From NCBI RefSeq assembly GCF_003111665.1, contig NZ_CP022188.1:620001-684000 (forward strand): DNA of 64,000 nucleotides. Direction: 5' to 3'. The notes below the pieces were generated by a model that worked only from the letters and a program-made list of their open reading frames with translations, was not told the DNA's origin and did not search any database. Positions 12,680-23,352 of the stretch are shown piece by piece. The stretch comes from Parazoarcus communis (GTDB taxonomy: Bacteria; Pseudomonadota; Gammaproteobacteria; Burkholderiales; Rhodocyclaceae). A program made the translations under genes and the position numbers. Every line of letters starts with the position of its first letter. Within the stretch, counting starts at the first letter, position 1.

Positions 12680-12793
12680 TCAACCCTGGCGCTGCTTGTG
12701 TCGCGGATCGGTGCAGATAACGCGCACCACACCCTTGCGACGGATGATCTTGCAATTGCGGCAGATCCTCTTTACTGAAGCCTGAACTCTCAT
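12680..12793 (-). CDS. rpmJ: 50S ribosomal protein L36
   Basis: L36, 37 residues, a zinc ribbon in the large subunit. Read directly from the minus strand, it starts [15 protein letters not shown] and ends [10 protein letters not shown]11, C14, C27 and H32 are all present, so this is the zinc-binding (C+) form. An AGGAG lies seven bases ahead of the ATG. In relatives infA precedes it; here only a decayed infA remains upstream. Confidence 0.97.
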   Translation of the reverse strand: MRVQASVKRICRNCKIIRRKGVVRVICTDPRHKQRQG

Positions 12794-12818
12794 GCTTTGC
12801 TCCTGTTTCTAATATCTT

Positions 12819-13038
12819 CTACATGGTCCGGAACACGATCCGACCCTTTGGCCGGGTCATTCGGCGTCAGCTGGACCGCTACCTGTTCTTGCGAAAGACA
12901 GCAGGCAATCGAGCCTGCTGCTTCCGAAGATGCGCTCGCGCAACCTGGGGTCGCATTCGAGCTTGACTCTGGCCGCCATACCGGAGGGCACTGCGGCCCA
13001 ACCGGAATCTTGGTCACACCAATCGCCGTCACCGGCGA
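12819..13038 (-). pseudogene. infA: Decayed infA (translation initiation factor IF-1) relic
   Basis: The 245-bp gap between secY and rpmJ is where betaproteobacteria keep infA (about 219 bp). No full ORF for IF-1 exists here, but pieces resemble it in three frames. VPSGMAARVKLE (12991-12956) resembles the LPNATFRVKLE core. EQVAVQLTPNDPAK (12888-12847) resembles GDxVTVxLTPYDLTK in another frame. GRIVFRTM-stop (12845-12819) is the usual IF-1 ending and is reached only if one G of the GGG at 12846-12844 is dropped. The stretch between the first two pieces is scrambled, and no ATG follows secY. The pieces are collinear and the total length fits, so a relic is the best reading. A functional copy must lie elsewhere because IF-1 is essential. 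Confidence 0.75.
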
Positions 13039-14364
13039 TCACCTCATCGGAAGACCTGCTCCCTTGAAGTTCGCCTTTTTCAACAGGCTTTCGTACTGGT
13101 GCGACATGACGTACGCCTGAACCTGAGCCATGAAGTCCATCGTTACAACCACGATGATCAGCAGCGAGGTCCCGCCGAAATAGAACGGTACGTTCCACTT
13201 CAGGATCAGAAACTCCGGCAACAGGCAGACCAGCGTGATATACACCGCACCGGCCAACGTAAGACGCATCAGAATCTTGTCGATATAGCGCGCCGTCTGA
13301 TCGCCCGGACGAATTCCAGGGACAAAAGCACCGCTCTTCTTCAGGTTATCTGCAGTTTCGCGGGCGTTGAACACCAGAGCCGTATAGAAAAAGCAGAAAA
13401 ACACGATCGCAACTGCGTACAACATGACATAGATCGGCTGCCCGGGAGCGAGCGTAGATGAAATGTCACGCAACCACGTCATGCCCTCTGACGCACCGAA
13501 CCACTGCCCCAGCGTAGCCGGGAACAGGATGATACTCGAGGCGAAAATCGGTGGAATCACACCCGACATGTTCAGCTTCAGGGGAAGATGGGAGCTCTGC
13601 CCACCGTACACCTTGTTGCCAACCTGACGCTTTGCGTAATTCACCAGGATCTTTCGTTGTCCTCGTTCGACAAAGACTACAAACCCTGTCACCACCACTA
13701 CCAGCACACAAATCAGCAACGCAGTGAAGGGATGCATCGCGCCGGTGCGAACCAGCTCGAACAACCCGCCAATCGCGCTTGGCAAACCTGCAGCAATACC
13801 GGCAAAGATGATGATGGAAATGCCGTTGCCAATGCCACGCTCAGTGATCTGCTCACCCAGCCACATCAGGAACATCGTTCCCGTGACCAGAGTCGCTACG
13901 CTCACCAGCCGGAATGTCATTCCCGGATCGAGCACCAGCCCGGCTTGCCCTTCGAGCGCCATTGCAATCCCGAGGGACTGCGCTAAAGCCAGCACCAGGG
14001 TACCGTAACGCGTGTACTGGGTGATCTTGCGCCGGCCTGCCTCACCTTCCTTCTTCAGCGCCTCGAACTGAGGCACTGCAACCGTCATCAACTGCATGAT
14101 GATGGATGCGGAAATGTAAGGCATGATCCCCAGCGCGAAGATCGTGAAGCGCGACAGCGCCCCGCCAGAAAAAAGGTTGAAGACCCCAAGGATTCCGCCG
14201 GCTTGCGACTGGAACAACTCCGCAAGCCGTTCGGGATCGATTCCGGGAACGGGAATGTGAGCGCCAAGGCGATAAACAATCAAGGCACCGAGCAAAAACA
14301 GCAGTCGGTTCTTGAGATCGCCAAAACGCCCGGGATTCCCTACCGCGGCAGCTGGTTTGGCCAC
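13039..14364 (-). CDS. secY: Protein translocase subunit SecY
   Basis: SecY, 441 residues and ten transmembrane helices, is the core channel of the Sec translocon with SecE (encoded at 39648-39995) and SecG. The GTG start at 14364 reads [19 protein letters not shown]. Signatures include [10 protein letters not shown], the plug region [20 protein letters not shown], and the conserved cytosolic loop [20 protein letters not shown]. The C-terminus ends GAGLPMR. Confidence 0.99.
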   Translation of the reverse strand: MAKPAAAVGNPGRFGDLKNRLLFLLGALIVYRLGAHIPVPGIDPERLAELFQSQAGGILGVFNLFSGGALSRFTIFALGIMPYISASIIMQLMTVAVPQFEALKKEGEAGRRKITQYTRYGTLVLALAQSLGIAMALEGQAGLVLDPGMTFRLVSVATLVTGTMFLMWLGEQITERGIGNGISIIIFAGIAAGLPSAIGGLFELVRTGAMHPFTALLICVLVVVVTGFVVFVERGQRKILVNYAKRQVGNKVYGGQSSHLPLKLNMSGVIPPIFASSIILFPATLGQWFGASEGMTWLRDISSTLAPGQPIYVMLYAVAIVFFCFFYTALVFNARETADNLKKSGAFVPGIRPGDQTARYIDKILMRLTLAGAVYITLVCLLPEFLILKWNVPFYFGGTSLLIIVVVTMDFMAQVQAYVMSHQYESLLKKANFKGAGLPMR

Positions 14365-14378
14365 AATCGTACCTTTGC

Positions 14379-14816
14379 TTACTCAGCCGAGACGGAACCG
14401 CCGGCAGCCTCGATGGCAGCGCGAGCGCCACGAGTTGCACCAACGCCCCGAAGGATCACTTTCTTGCTGATTTCACCCGACAGAACAACCTTTGCCGAAA
14501 GCGAGTCAGCAGGAACGATACCAGCCTGCATCAATACCAACAGATCCACTTCGTCGACCGGCAGTGCTGCCAGTTCGGACAGGCGGACTTCTGCGTTGCG
14601 AGCACGCGTCAGCGAGACAAAGCCACGCTTCGGCAGGCGGCGCTGCAGGGGCATCTGACCGCCCTCGAAGCCAACCTTGTGGAAACCGCCGGCACGGGAC
14701 TTCTGTCCCTTGTGTCCGCGGCCGCAGGTCTTGCCCAGGCCGCTACCGATACCACGACCTACGCGCTTGGCGGCAGACTTCGAGCCAGCGCCCGGTTTAA
14801 TCGTATTCAGGCGCAT
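14379..14816 (-). CDS. rplO: 50S ribosomal protein L15
   Basis: L15, 145 residues, a late assembly protein of the 50S subunit. The long basic glycine-rich N-terminal extension ([25 protein letters not shown]) and the folded C-terminal domain are normal. Its ATG lies one base past the rpmD stop, and secY follows 14 bp later. Confidence 0.99.
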   Translation of the reverse strand: MRLNTIKPGAGSKSAAKRVGRGIGSGLGKTCGRGHKGQKSRAGGFHKVGFEGGQMPLQRRLPKRGFVSLTRARNAEVRLSELAALPVDEVDLLVLMQAGIVPADSLSAKVVLSGEISKKVILRGVGATRGARAAIEAAGGSVSAE

Positions 14817-14817
14817 A

Positions 14818-15000
14818 TCAAGCCTCGTACTTAACCAGATAGGACACCTTGTTGATCATGCCGCGAACTTCCGGCGTATCGATCAACTCGACGCAGTGGT
14901 TCAGGCGACGAAGGCCCAGACCACGAACCGTCGCACGGTGTGATTGCTTGGTTCCGATCACGCTTTTCACAAGCGTGACCTTGATTTTCTTGTCGGTCAT
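14818..15000 (-). CDS. rpmD: 50S ribosomal protein L30
   Basis: L30, 60 residues, a small ferredoxin-like fold protein of the large subunit. [20 protein letters not shown] followed by [17 protein letters not shown] is the family signature. It is tightly packed between rpsE (3 bp) and rplO (1 bp). Confidence 0.98.
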   Translation of the reverse strand: MTDKKIKVTLVKSVIGTKQSHRATVRGLGLRRLNHCVELIDTPEVRGMINKVSYLVKYEA

Positions 15001-15003
15001 CGC

Positions 15004-15528
15004 TTACCCCAGAATCTCTTCGACGGTCTTGCCGCGCTTGGCCGCAATCTCCGACGGGGTGTTGATCGCCATCAGCCCGTTGATCGTGGCACGGACCACG
15101 TTGTACGGGTTGGTCGAACCGATGCACTTGCAGATGATGTCGGTAACGCCCATCACCTCAAACACAGCGCGCATCGGACCACCGGCAATGATGCCGGTAC
15201 CGCCGGGAGCCGGCTGCATGAGCACCGAGGCGGCGCCGTGCTTACCGATAACGGTATGCTGAAGCGTACCGTTCTTGAGCGACACCTTAGCCAGCTTGCG
15301 ACGGGCTTCGTCCATCGCCTTCTGAACTGCTACCGGCACTTCGCGGGACTTGCCCTTACCCATACCGATGCCGCCATCGCCATCGCCCACCACGGTCAGT
15401 GCAGCGAAGCCGAGAATACGGCCACCCTTCACAACCTTGGTAACGCGATTGATCGCGACCATCTTTTCACGCATGCCGTCGTCGCGCTCCTCGGAGGCTT
15501 GCGGGCGCTTGGTTTGCTGCTTAGCCAT
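15004..15528 (-). CDS. rpsE: 30S ribosomal protein S5
   Basis: S5, 174 residues, works in decoding fidelity and mRNA unwinding at the entry site. The S5 double-stranded RNA-binding domain (about 20-85, [20 protein letters not shown]) and the C-terminal fold with [18 protein letters not shown] are both complete. The spectinomycin loop (VVKGGRI) looks wild type. Confidence 0.99.
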   Translation of the reverse strand: MAKQQTKRPQASEERDDGMREKMVAINRVTKVVKGGRILGFAALTVVGDGDGGIGMGKGKSREVPVAVQKAMDEARRKLAKVSLKNGTLQHTVIGKHGAASVLMQPAPGGTGIIAGGPMRAVFEVMGVTDIICKCIGSTNPYNVVRATINGLMAINTPSEIAAKRGKTVEEILG

Positions 15529-15540
15529 TCGAATCCTCGC

Positions 15541-15894
15541 TTAGAACTTAAGGCCGCCTTCACGGGCAGCCTCAGCCAACGTCTTGACGCGGCCGTGATA
15601 GAGGAAGCCCGAGCGGTCAAACGCAACCGTCTCGACCCCGGCAGCCTTGGCGCGCTCGGCAATCAACTTGCCGACCACTGCAGCTGCTTGTTTGTTGCCG
15701 CCATTGGCAAGCTCGGCACGAACCGCAGGTTCGACGGTGGAAGCAGCCGCGAGAACGCGGGAGCCGCAGCCGGAAATCACCTGGGCATACATGTGCGCAT
15801 TGGAACGGAACACGGTGAGGCGCACCGCCTTGAGCTCCGCAAGCTTGGCGCGAGTTTTACGCGCACGGCGAAGACGAGTTTCTTTTCTGTTCAT
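15541..15894 (-). CDS. rplR: 50S ribosomal protein L18
   Basis: L18, 117 residues, binds 5S rRNA with L5 and joins it to the 50S subunit. The basic N-terminus ([18 protein letters not shown]) and the C-terminal [20 protein letters not shown] motif are diagnostic. Confidence 0.99.
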   Translation of the reverse strand: MNRKETRLRRARKTRAKLAELKAVRLTVFRSNAHMYAQVISGCGSRVLAAASTVEPAVRAELANGGNKQAAAVVGKLIAERAKAAGVETVAFDRSGFLYHGRVKTLAEAAREGGLKF

Positions 15895-15905
15895 GACGAA
15901 CCGCC

Positions 15906-16439
15906 TTACTTCTTCTTGGTTTCCTTGAGCACAACCACTTCGTCCGAATAACGGACGCCCTTGCCCTTGTAGGGTTCGGGAGCGCGGTATGCCCGCACCT
16001 CGGCCGCGACCTGACCGACTTGCTGCTTGTCGATACCCTTGATCACGATCTCGGTTTGAGTGGGAGTTTCAGCCTTCACGCCGGCGGGCAACTGGTGCAC
16101 GACGGGGTGGGAGAAACCCAGCGAGAGATTCAACTTGTCGCCCTGGGCCTGAGCGCGATAACCAACGCCGACCAGGTTGAGCTTGCGCTCGAAGCCCTTC
16201 GTCACGCCAGTCACCATGTTGTTCACCAACGAACGCACGGTTCCGGACATGGCGCCAGCATTGACAACACCTTCGCGCGCCTTGCACACGAGGTTGTCGC
16301 CATCGCGCTCGACCGTCACGGCCGAGCTGAGCGCCTGGCGAATGACACCGAGCGGCCCCTTGACCGCAATTTCGGCTGCCGAGATCGTAACCTCGACACC
16401 ACTCGGAATTGCGACCGGATTCTTAGCTACACGAGACAT
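15906..16439 (-). CDS. rplF: 50S ribosomal protein L6
   Basis: L6, 177 residues, near the sarcin-ricin loop. Two repeated L6 folds are present, and the C-terminal signature [20 protein letters not shown] is intact. It begins [17 protein letters not shown] at an ATG 11 bp after the rpsH stop. Confidence 0.99.
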   Translation of the reverse strand: MSRVAKNPVAIPSGVEVTISAAEIAVKGPLGVIRQALSSAVTVERDGDNLVCKAREGVVNAGAMSGTVRSLVNNMVTGVTKGFERKLNLVGVGYRAQAQGDKLNLSLGFSHPVVHQLPAGVKAETPTQTEIVIKGIDKQQVGQVAAEVRAYRAPEPYKGKGVRYSDEVVVLKETKKK

Positions 16440-16450
16440 GAAATCCCCCT

Positions 16451-16846
16451 TTAGGCCACGAGGCAGATAACTTCACCGCCAACCCTGCTGGAGCGGGCTG
16501 CACGATCAGTCATCACACCACGGGGCGTCGACACGATGGCGACACCCAGACCATTCATCACGCGCGGCAGATCTTCGCTGCCCTTGTACACGCGGAGGCC
16601 GGGACGGCTGACGCGGTCAATGCGCTCGATTACCGGGCGGCCGGCGTAATACTTCAGCGCAACTTCGAGCTGCGCCTTGCCGTCTGCATCATGCACGACG
16701 TAACCGTCGATGTAGCCTTCGTCCTGAAGAACCTTGGCGATTGCGACCTTAAGCTTCGACGAGGGCATGCTCACGTTCGCTTTCTGGGCTTGCTGCCCAT
16801 TGCGAATACGCGTCAGCATGTCGGCGATCGGATCGGACATACTCAT
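16451..16846 (-). CDS. rpsH: 30S ribosomal protein S8
   Basis: S8, 131 residues, a primary 16S rRNA binder; in E. coli it represses the spc operon. [18 protein letters not shown] opens the protein and [20 protein letters not shown] closes it. The next codon, MSD at 16840, is an alternative start. Confidence 0.99.
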   Translation of the reverse strand: MSMSDPIADMLTRIRNGQQAQKANVSMPSSKLKVAIAKVLQDEGYIDGYVVHDADGKAQLEVALKYYAGRPVIERIDRVSRPGLRVYKGSEDLPRVMNGLGVAIVSTPRGVMTDRAARSSRVGGEVICLVA

Positions 16847-16858
16847 CTTCTATTCTCC

Positions 16859-17164
16859 TTACCAGCTCGCCTTGGTCATGCCGGGCACTTCACCGCGGAA
16901 AGCAATTTCACGCAGCTTGTTACGACACAGACCAAACTTACGGAAAACGCCACGCGGACGACCCGTCAGAGCGCAGCGGTTACGACCACGCGAAGGACTC
17001 GAATTACGCGGCAGCTGCTGCAGCGCGAGACGAGCGGACATGCGCTCTTCTTCCGACAGCTTCATATCGTTGATCTGTGCGTTGAGCGCAGCACGCTTGG
17101 CGGCGTACTTTTCCACCGTCTTGCGGCGCTTTTCTTCACGATTGATCAGAGCCAGTTTCGCCAT
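16859..17164 (-). CDS. rpsN: 30S ribosomal protein S14
   Basis: S14, 101 residues, in the head of the 30S subunit. I start it at the ATG at 17164 ([20 protein letters not shown]), since upstream residues overlap rplE and do not match the family. This is the long form without the CxxC zinc ribbon; [19 protein letters not shown] is its usual C-terminal motif. Confidence 0.98.
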   Translation of the reverse strand: MAKLALINREEKRRKTVEKYAAKRAALNAQINDMKLSEEERMSARLALQQLPRNSSPSRGRNRCALTGRPRGVFRKFGLCRNKLREIAFRGEVPGMTKASW

Positions 17165-17171
17165 ATCACCC

Positions 17172-17711
17172 TCAATTCTTGAACGGGAACTTGAATGCAC
17201 CCAGCAGCGCACGCGCTTCCTGGTCATTCTTAGCCGTCGTCGTGATGCTGATGTTCATCCCGCGCAGCGCGTCGATCTTGTCGTACTCGATTTCCGGGAA
17301 GATGATCTGCTCTTTGACACCGAGGTTGTAGTTGCCACGGCCATCAAAGCCCTTGGCAGCGATACCACGGAAGTCACGAACGCGCGGCAACGCGATGGTC
17401 ACCAGTCGATCGAGGAATTCGTACATCTTCGGACCGCGCAGGGTGACCATGCAGCCAATCGGATAGCCGTCACGAATCTTGAAGCCGGCAATCGATTTGC
17501 GAGCTTTCGTCGCCACCGGCTTCTGACCAGCAATCTTGGTCATGTCGCCGATTGCGTGCTCGAGCACTTTCTTGTCACCAACAGCTTCACCCACACCCAT
17601 GTTCAGGGTGATCTTGGTGATGCGCGGCACTTCCATGACGGACTTGTAGCCAAACTGCTTGAGCAGCTCGGGCACTACAGCGTCCTTATAAACTTGTTGC
17701 AAGCGAGCCAT
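17172..17711 (-). CDS. rplE: 50S ribosomal protein L5
   Basis: L5, 179 residues, binds 5S rRNA and contacts P-site tRNA. I take the ATG at 17711 ([17 protein letters not shown]), which has GGAG five bases upstream, rather than the GTG two codons earlier. [15 protein letters not shown] and the FPFKN C-terminus are family features. Confidence 0.98.
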   Translation of the reverse strand: MARLQQVYKDAVVPELLKQFGYKSVMEVPRITKITLNMGVGEAVGDKKVLEHAIGDMTKIAGQKPVATKARKSIAGFKIRDGYPIGCMVTLRGPKMYEFLDRLVTIALPRVRDFRGIAAKGFDGRGNYNLGVKEQIIFPEIEYDKIDALRGMNISITTTAKNDQEARALLGAFKFPFKN

Positions 17712-17720
17712 TGTCACTCC

Positions 17721-18038
17721 TTACGCATCCACCAGCTCGCCATTCGACTTGAAGAAGCGTGCCTTGCGGCCGTCCTCAAGCACCTTGATCCCGACGCGGT
17801 CAGCTTTCTGCGACGCGGGATTGAACAGCGCGATGTTCGAAACATGGATCGGCATCTCTTTCTCGACAATGCCACCGACCTCACCCTTGAGGGGATTCGG
17901 GCGAACATGCTTCTTCACCCGATTCACACCCTCAACCACCAGACGCTCGTCATCTACACGACGGAGCACCGAGCCACGGCGCCCACGGTCTTTACCCGTC
18001 AGCACCACAACTTCATCACCCTTGCGGATCTTGTTCAT
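17721..18038 (-). CDS. rplX: 50S ribosomal protein L24
   Basis: L24, 105 residues, an assembly-initiator protein of the 50S subunit. The KOW motif lies at the N-terminus ([19 protein letters not shown]). It is 12 bp after rplN and 9 bp before rplE. Confidence 0.99.
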   Translation of the reverse strand: MNKIRKGDEVVVLTGKDRGRRGSVLRRVDDERLVVEGVNRVKKHVRPNPLKGEVGGIVEKEMPIHVSNIALFNPASQKADRVGIKVLEDGRKARFFKSNGELVDA

Positions 18039-18050
18039 CTCATCGACTCC

Positions 18051-18419
<369 letters not shown>

Positions 18420-18508
18420 GAATTTATCTCCAACTTATCCCGCAGCGCGGTCAGTATTGGAACCCGTCAGGGTAGGATGCCCCGACGAATCCCGGAGCAA
18501 GATTTGAA

Positions 18509-18543
18509 AGTATAACAGCTTGGCACCGGAGCGCCAAGCTGTT
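18509..18543 (-). promoter_or_regulatory. spc promoter embedded in an 11-bp inverted repeat
   Basis: On the minus strand TTGGCG (18537-18532), a spacer of exactly 17 bp, then TATACT (18514-18509), about 90 bp ahead of the rplN ATG. An inverted repeat AACAGCTTGGC / GCCAAGCTGTT (18543-18533 and 18524-18514, loop of 8) contains the -35 box in one arm and abuts the -10 box with the other. It could be an S10-operon hairpin, an operator, or both. There is no T run, so it is not a classical terminator. Confidence 0.65.
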
Positions 18544-18569
18544 CTTGCAAAAATTGCAAACCAACCTGA

Positions 18570-18839
18570 TCAGATCACACGTGCCTTTTCGAGCACTTGC
18601 GTTACACGCCAGGTTTTGGTCCGCGACATCGGACGACACTCTTCGATTTCGACGAGGTCGCCCTGCGTTGCAGCGCCATTTTCAACATGCGCGTGGTACT
18701 TGGCAGAACGGGTAATGATCTTGCCGTACAGCGGGTGCTTGACCCGGCGCTCGACCAGAACGGTTACCGTCTTGTCCATCTTGTCGCTCACGACACGCCC
18801 AACGAGGGCGCGGCGAACCTTTTCTGCTTGCTCGCTCAT
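18570..18839 (-). CDS. rpsQ: 30S ribosomal protein S17
   Basis: S17, 89 residues, an OB-fold 16S rRNA binder. [19 protein letters not shown] and the [19 protein letters not shown]-terminus identify it. Its ATG shares one base with the rpmC stop (TAATG). It closes the S10 group; a promoter and palindrome follow. Confidence 0.99.
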   Translation of the reverse strand: MSEQAEKVRRALVGRVVSDKMDKTVTVLVERRVKHPLYGKIITRSAKYHAHVENGAATQGDLVEIEECRPMSRTKTWRVTQVLEKARVI

Positions 18840-19030
18840 TATGCACCCGCCTTTTCGCGAAGGAGCGTACGGACACGCGCGATGTCGCGACGCACCTTAC
18901 CCATTTGGCTCGTGTTGCCAAGCTGCTGTGTTGCAAGTTGCATGCGCAGGGAAAACTGCGCTTTCAACAGCTCGAGCAACTCCTGGTTCAATTCATCTGC
19001 GCTCTTGGCGCGGAGTTCACTCGCTTTCAT
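18839..19030 (-). CDS. rpmC: 50S ribosomal protein L29
   Basis: L29, 63 residues, a two-helix protein at the tunnel exit that helps dock trigger factor and [23 protein letters not shown] is diagnostic. Its start overlaps the rplP stop by four bases. Confidence 0.98.
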   Translation of the reverse strand: MKASELRAKSADELNQELLELLKAQFSLRMQLATQQLGNTSQMGKVRRDIARVRTLLREKAGA

Positions 19031-19446
19031 GCTTGCCCCAACTGACGGGTCACAAATACGGTCTCAAGCGGAAGCTTGGCGGCGGCAAGCCGGAAAGCTT
19101 CACGCGCGAGCGCTTCGTCAACACCATCCATTTCGTAGAGCACCTTGCCCGGCTGGATCTCTGCGACCCAGTACTCGGGATTGCCCTTACCGTTACCCAT
19201 TCGAACTTCAGCCGGCTTACGCGAAATCGGCTTGTCCGGGAAAATCCGGATCCAGATCCGGCCACCACGCTTGATGTGACGCGTCATTGCACGACGTGCC
19301 GCTTCAATCTGACGAGCGGTCAGGCGTCCGCGCCCGACTGCCTTCAGACCGAAGTCACCGAAGCTGACCTTGGCACCACGGGTGGCAACACCCGTGTTGC
19401 GGCCTTTCTGCTCCTTACGATACTTTCTTCTCGACGGCTGCAGCAT
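19027..19446 (-). CDS. rplP: 50S ribosomal protein L16
   Basis: L16, 139 residues from the second of two adjacent ATGs (19446, [17 protein letters not shown]), which gives better spacing to the AGGAG ahead. It helps place A-site tRNA. The [16 protein letters not shown] motif is intact. The start overlaps the rpsC stop (TGATG). Confidence 0.98.
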   Translation of the reverse strand: MLQPSRRKYRKEQKGRNTGVATRGAKVSFGDFGLKAVGRGRLTARQIEAARRAMTRHIKRGGRIWIRIFPDKPISRKPAEVRMGNGKGNPEYWVAEIQPGKVLYEMDGVDEALAREAFRLAAAKLPLETVFVTRQLGQA

Positions 19447-20201
19447 CATTCACTCCTGCTATCTTCGCGGCGAGCGGGACGACGACCCGGACGGCCTTCA
19501 CCATCACGGGGCGCGCCACGGCGGCCACGGCGGTTATCGGCTTCGGGCTCGGCGACCACCGGCTGCTCGTTGCGACCAAGCATCTCGCCCTTGTAAACCC
19601 AGACCTTGATACCGATGATGCCGTACGTGGTCTTGGCTTCGGAAACACCGTAATCGATGTTTGCACGAAGCGTGTGCAGCGGCACACGACCTTCACGGTA
19701 CCACTCGGTACGAGCGATCTCGGCGCCGTTCAGACGACCGGCACTCATGATCTTGATGCCCTGGGCGCCAAGGCGCATTGCATTCTGCATCGCACGCTTC
19801 ATGGCGCGACGGAACATGATGCGCTTCTCGAGCTGCTGTGCGATCGAATCGGCGATCAGCTTGGCGTCGATCTCGGGCTTGCGAACTTCTTCGATGTTCA
19901 CATGCACGGGCACGCCGACGATTTGCTGCAGATCGCGCTTGAGCGCTTCGATGTCTTCGCCCTTCTTGCCGATGACCACACCCGGACGCGCGCTGTACAG
20001 CGTGATGCGTGCATTCTTGGCGGGACGCTCGATGACCACACGCGCAACCGACGCGTGCGAAAGGCGCTTCTTCAGGTAATCACGAACCTTCAGATCTTCC
20101 TGAAGCATCTTCGAGAAGTCCTGGCTCGATGCGTACCAGCGGGAAGTCCAGTCACGCGTAACGGCGAGGCGGAATCCGGTGGGATGTATTTTCTGACCCA
20201 T
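19446..20201 (-). CDS. rpsC: 30S ribosomal protein S3
   Basis: S3, 251 residues, lines the mRNA entry tunnel. A KH domain (about 38-107, with [18 protein letters not shown]) and the S3 C-terminal domain are followed by an Arg/Gly-rich tail ([20 protein letters not shown]), longer than in E. coli (233 residues) but common in betaproteobacteria. Confidence 0.99.
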   Translation of the reverse strand: MGQKIHPTGFRLAVTRDWTSRWYASSQDFSKMLQEDLKVRDYLKKRLSHASVARVVIERPAKNARITLYSARPGVVIGKKGEDIEALKRDLQQIVGVPVHVNIEEVRKPEIDAKLIADSIAQQLEKRIMFRRAMKRAMQNAMRLGAQGIKIMSAGRLNGAEIARTEWYREGRVPLHTLRANIDYGVSEAKTTYGIIGIKVWVYKGEMLGRNEQPVVAEPEADNRRGRRGAPRDGEGRPGRRPARREDSRSE

Positions 20202-20210
20202 ATATCCTCC

Positions 20211-20540
20211 TTACTCGCCGACGGTCACGTAAATGTGGCAGGTAGGCTTGGAAATACGATTTCCGCGCCCTTTCGCACGCGCCGTGAAGCGCTTGAGGGT
20301 GGTGCCCTCTTCCACATGAATCGTTTTGACCTTCAGCGCATCGATATCGGCGCCGTCATTGTGCTCGGCGTTCGCGATTGCCGACTCGACAACCTTGCGA
20401 ATGATCTTTGCGCCCTTTTTCGGCGAAAAAGCCAGGACATTCAGAGCCTGATCAACGGAACGACCGCGAACCAGATCGGCCACGAGGCGGCCTTTCTGCG
20501 CTGAGAGGCGCACACCACGGAGAATTGCTTTGGTTTCCAT
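20211..20540 (-). CDS. rplV: 50S ribosomal protein L22
   Basis: L22, 109 residues, reaches into the exit tunnel near the macrolide site. [20 protein letters not shown] and the beta-hairpin tip [20 protein letters not shown] show no deletion of the kind linked to erythromycin resistance. Confidence 0.99.
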   Translation of the reverse strand: METKAILRGVRLSAQKGRLVADLVRGRSVDQALNVLAFSPKKGAKIIRKVVESAIANAEHNDGADIDALKVKTIHVEEGTTLKRFTARAKGRGNRISKPTCHIYVTVGE

Positions 20541-20542
20541 GA

Positions 20543-20818
20543 TTACCTCTTAGCCTTCTTGCTCGCAGCGTGGCCCTTGAAGGTACGCGTCAGAGCAAAC
20601 TCGCCCAGCTTGTGGCCGACCATGTTCTCGGACACGTAGACCGGGATGTGCTGACGACCGTTATGGACTGCAATCGTCAGGCCGACAAAGTCGGGCAGGA
20701 CGGTGGAACGACGCGACCAGGTCTTGACCGGACGCTTGTCGTTGCTCGCCCGTGCGGCGTCGACCTTCTTCAGAAGGTGCGCGTCGATGAACGGGCCTTT
20801 CTTAATAGAACGTGCCAT
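20543..20818 (-). CDS. rpsS: 30S ribosomal protein S19
   Basis: S19, 91 residues, pairs with S13 in the head of the 30S subunit. [19 protein letters not shown] and [19 protein letters not shown] are the family landmarks. Only 2 bp separate it from rplV. Confidence 0.99.
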   Translation of the reverse strand: MARSIKKGPFIDAHLLKKVDAARASNDKRPVKTWSRRSTVLPDFVGLTIAVHNGRQHIPVYVSENMVGHKLGEFALTRTFKGHAASKKAKR

Positions 20819-20828
20819 CTGTTACCCC

Positions 20829-21656
20829 TTAACGCTTGTGACGACGCTGCACGATCATCGTGTCGGTACGCTTGTTGCTGCGGGTACGGTAACCCTTAGC
20901 AGGCGTGCCCCACGGGCTGACCGAAACGCGACCTTCGCCGGTACGACCTTCACCACCACCATGCGGGTGATCCACCGGGTTCATGGCAACACCACGAACC
21001 GTCGGGCGGATACCACGCCAGCGGTTTGCACCAGCCTTGCCGATCTTGCGCAGGCTGTGCTCTTCGTTACCGACTTCGCCGATCGTGGCACGACATTCGA
21101 CGTGAACACGACGAATCTCGCCCGAGCGCAGACGCAGCTGAGCGTAAACGCCCTCACGCGCCAGCAGCTGAACCGACGTACCGGCAGCGCGCGCCATCTG
21201 CGCACCCTTGCCAGGCATCATTTCCACACAGTGAATGGTGGAACCGACCGGAATGTTCCGGATCGGCAGCGCGTTACCGGCCTTGATCGGGGCCTCGACG
21301 CCACTCACGACCTGCTGGCCGACGACCACACCGCGCGGAGCGATGATGTAACGACGCTCGCCATCGGCATAGCACAGCAGTGCGATGTTTGCCGAACGGT
21401 TCGGGTCGTACTCGATGCGCTCAACCTTGGCAACGACGCCGTCCTTGTTGCGGCGGAAGTCGATGACGCGGTAGTGCTGCTTGTGACCACCACCCTGGTG
21501 ACGCACCGTGATGCGACCCGTGTTGTTACGACCGGCCTTGCTGCTCTTCTTCTCGAGCAGACCGTCGAAAGGACGGCCCTTGTAGAGGTCGGCGTTGACC
21601 ACCTTGACCATCGAACGACGGCCGGCGGAGGTAGGCTTGAGTTTTACCAGTGCCAT
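20829..21656 (-). CDS. rplB: 50S ribosomal protein L2
   Basis: L2, 275 residues, is needed for subunit association and peptidyl transferase assembly. The signature [19 protein letters not shown], with the conserved histidine pair, is intact. The basic C-terminus ends IVQRRHKR. Confidence 0.99.
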   Translation of the reverse strand: MALVKLKPTSAGRRSMVKVVNADLYKGRPFDGLLEKKSSKAGRNNTGRITVRHQGGGHKQHYRVIDFRRNKDGVVAKVERIEYDPNRSANIALLCYADGERRYIIAPRGVVVGQQVVSGVEAPIKAGNALPIRNIPVGSTIHCVEMMPGKGAQMARAAGTSVQLLAREGVYAQLRLRSGEIRRVHVECRATIGEVGNEEHSLRKIGKAGANRWRGIRPTVRGVAMNPVDHPHGGGEGRTGEGRVSVSPWGTPAKGYRTRSNKRTDTMIVQRRHKR

Positions 21657-21662
21657 AATTGA

Positions 21663-21968
21663 TTACTCCCCAGCCGCAAAGTTGATTTCCTGGCCGGGCT
21701 TGAGGCAAACGAAGGCCTTCTTCCAGTCTTTGCGACGACCGACGGTGCGGCCCGAACGCTTGACCTTGCCCTTGACGTTCAGGACCTGAACCGACTCAAC
21801 CTGCACCTTGAACAGCAGCTCAACAGCCGCCTTCACCTCGGGCTTGGTTGCGTCGGACGCGACCTTGAACACCACCTGCTCGTTCTTGTCGGCGACATAG
21901 GTCGCCTTTTCGGAAATCTGAGGGGCAAGCAACACCTGCAGCAGACGTTCCTGAGTAATAGCGCTCAT
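21663..21968 (-). CDS. rplW: 50S ribosomal protein L23
   Basis: L23, 101 residues from the ATG at 21968 ([17 protein letters not shown]), the docking site for trigger factor and SRP at the tunnel exit. The ATG overlaps the rplD stop as ATGA. A GTG two codons upstream (21974) is four bases behind GGAGG and remains an alternative start. Confidence 0.97.
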   Translation of the reverse strand: MSAITQERLLQVLLAPQISEKATYVADKNEQVVFKVASDATKPEVKAAVELLFKVQVESVQVLNVKGKVKRSGRTVGRRKDWKKAFVCLKPGQEINFAAGE

Positions 21969-22585
21969 TGCCACGATTCCTCCATCTTTGCCAGCGCACC
22001 CTTGGTGACCAGCACCTTCGGGAAACGCACCAGCGAAACCGGATCGGCCTCGTGAACGTCGAGCACCAGAACCTGATTCAGGTTGCGCGAGGACAAGAAC
22101 AGGTTCTCGTCCAGGCCATCGGTGATCACCAGCACGGAGTCCAGACCCATACCCTTGAGCTTCTGAACCAGCATGCGGGTCTTCGGCGCCTCAACGCTGA
22201 AATCCTCGACCACAGCAAGACGGTCTTCGCGAGCCAGCTGCGAGAGAATCGCGGCAACACCGGCGCGATACATCTTGCGGTTGACCTTCTGCGAGAAGTT
22301 CTCGTCGGGCGAGTTCGGGAAGATCTTGCCGCCGCCACGCCAGAGCGGGCTGGACGCCATACCGGCACGAGCGTTACCCGTACCTTTCTGACGGAAAGGC
22401 TTGCGCGTCGATTTGTTAACCTCGGCACGACCCTTCTGGGCACGATTACCCGAACGTGCATTCGCCTGATAGGCGGTCACGAGCTGGTGAATCAGCGCTT
22501 CGTTGTATTCACGGCCAAACAGCACGTCAGACGCCTGCAGCGTCGACGCAGCCTGACCCTGATCATTCAATAGTTTCAGTTCCAT
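21965..22585 (-). CDS. rplD: 50S ribosomal protein L4
   Basis: L4, 206 residues from the ATG at 22585 ([17 protein letters not shown]). It lines the exit tunnel and in enterobacteria also regulates the S10 operon. The tunnel loop with [20 protein letters not shown] is intact. In-frame upstream codons lead only to a TTG that overlaps rplC. Confidence 0.98.
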   Translation of the reverse strand: MELKLLNDQGQAASTLQASDVLFGREYNEALIHQLVTAYQANARSGNRAQKGRAEVNKSTRKPFRQKGTGNARAGMASSPLWRGGGKIFPNSPDENFSQKVNRKMYRAGVAAILSQLAREDRLAVVEDFSVEAPKTRMLVQKLKGMGLDSVLVITDGLDENLFLSSRNLNQVLVLDVHEADPVSLVRFPKVLVTKGALAKMEESWQ

Positions 22586-22599
22586 TGCGTAATCGCCCC

Positions 22600-23238
22600 T
22601 CAAGCCTTGACCGCGGGACGAACGACTACGTCGCCACCCTTGGAGCCCGGCACCGCGCCCTTGATCAGGAGCAGTTGACGCTCGACGTCAACACGCACGA
22701 TCTCGAGACCTTGCGTGGTGCGCTGAACGTTGCCGTATTGACCAGCCATGCGCTTACCAGGAAACACACGACCCGGGTCCTGCGCCATACCGATCGAGCC
22801 CGGCGAATTGTGCGACACGGAGTTACCGTGCGACGCGCGGTTCGATGCGAAGTTGTGACGCTTCTGAACACCGGAGAAACCCTTACCGATGGTGACACCC
22901 GTCACGTCGACCTTCTGGCCAACAGCGAACAGATCAGCACCGACGGCGTCACCAGCCTTGAAGCCGGAGACTTGCTCGGCATCAACGCGGAACTCGCGCA
23001 GAATGCGGCAGGGCTCGACACCCGCCTTGGCGAGATGCCCGGCGAGCGATTTGACGACGCGACTGGCGCGACGCTTACCTACAGCGACCTGGACCGCGGC
23101 ATAGCCGTCGGTTTCAGGCGTCTTGATCTGGGACACACGGTTGTCGGACACGTCAAGCACCGTCACCGGGATGGTCCTGCCATCCTCAGCAAAGATGCGA
23201 GTCATGCCGACCTTGCGCCCTACAAGGCCTAGACTCAT
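22600..23238 (-). CDS. rplC: 50S ribosomal protein L3
   Basis: L3, 212 residues from the ATG at 23238 ([16 protein letters not shown]), with AGGAG a few bases upstream. Earlier in-frame ATGs fall in the leader. It initiates 50S assembly near the peptidyl transferase centre. [20 protein letters not shown] and [14 protein letters not shown] are conserved; the glutamine of the latter is the usual methylation site. Confidence 0.98.
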   Translation of the reverse strand: MSLGLVGRKVGMTRIFAEDGRTIPVTVLDVSDNRVSQIKTPETDGYAAVQVAVGKRRASRVVKSLAGHLAKAGVEPCRILREFRVDAEQVSGFKAGDAVGADLFAVGQKVDVTGVTIGKGFSGVQKRHNFASNRASHGNSVSHNSPGSIGMAQDPGRVFPGKRMAGQYGNVQRTTQGLEIVRVDVERQLLLIKGAVPGSKGGDVVVRPAVKA

Positions 23239-23305
23239 TTTTTTCTCCTGATTCCCGGTTTCGATTGACCGGGGGTCGAACAAATAAATTGCACCAAAAG
23301 GCACA

Positions 23306-23343
23306 AGGGCCGGATTATACCGGCCCTATCGAAATAAACGCAA
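23306..23343 (-). promoter_or_regulatory. Putative promoter between rpsJ and rplC with its -10 box in a hairpin loop
   Basis: On the minus strand TTGCGT (23343-23338), an 18-bp spacer, then a perfect TATAAT (23319-23314). The TATAAT is exactly the six-base loop of an inverted repeat AGGGCCGG / CCGGCCCT (23327-23320 and 23313-23306). It lies about 75 bp ahead of the rplC ATG. It may be an internal promoter, an attenuating hairpin, or both. Confidence 0.5.
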
Positions 23344-23352
23344 GCGCGATTA

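Noticed and set aside
12857..13198. 113-codon frame overlapping the secY end
   Set aside because: Partly antisense-like composition overlapping secY in another frame; only its central piece matters, as part of the infA relic.
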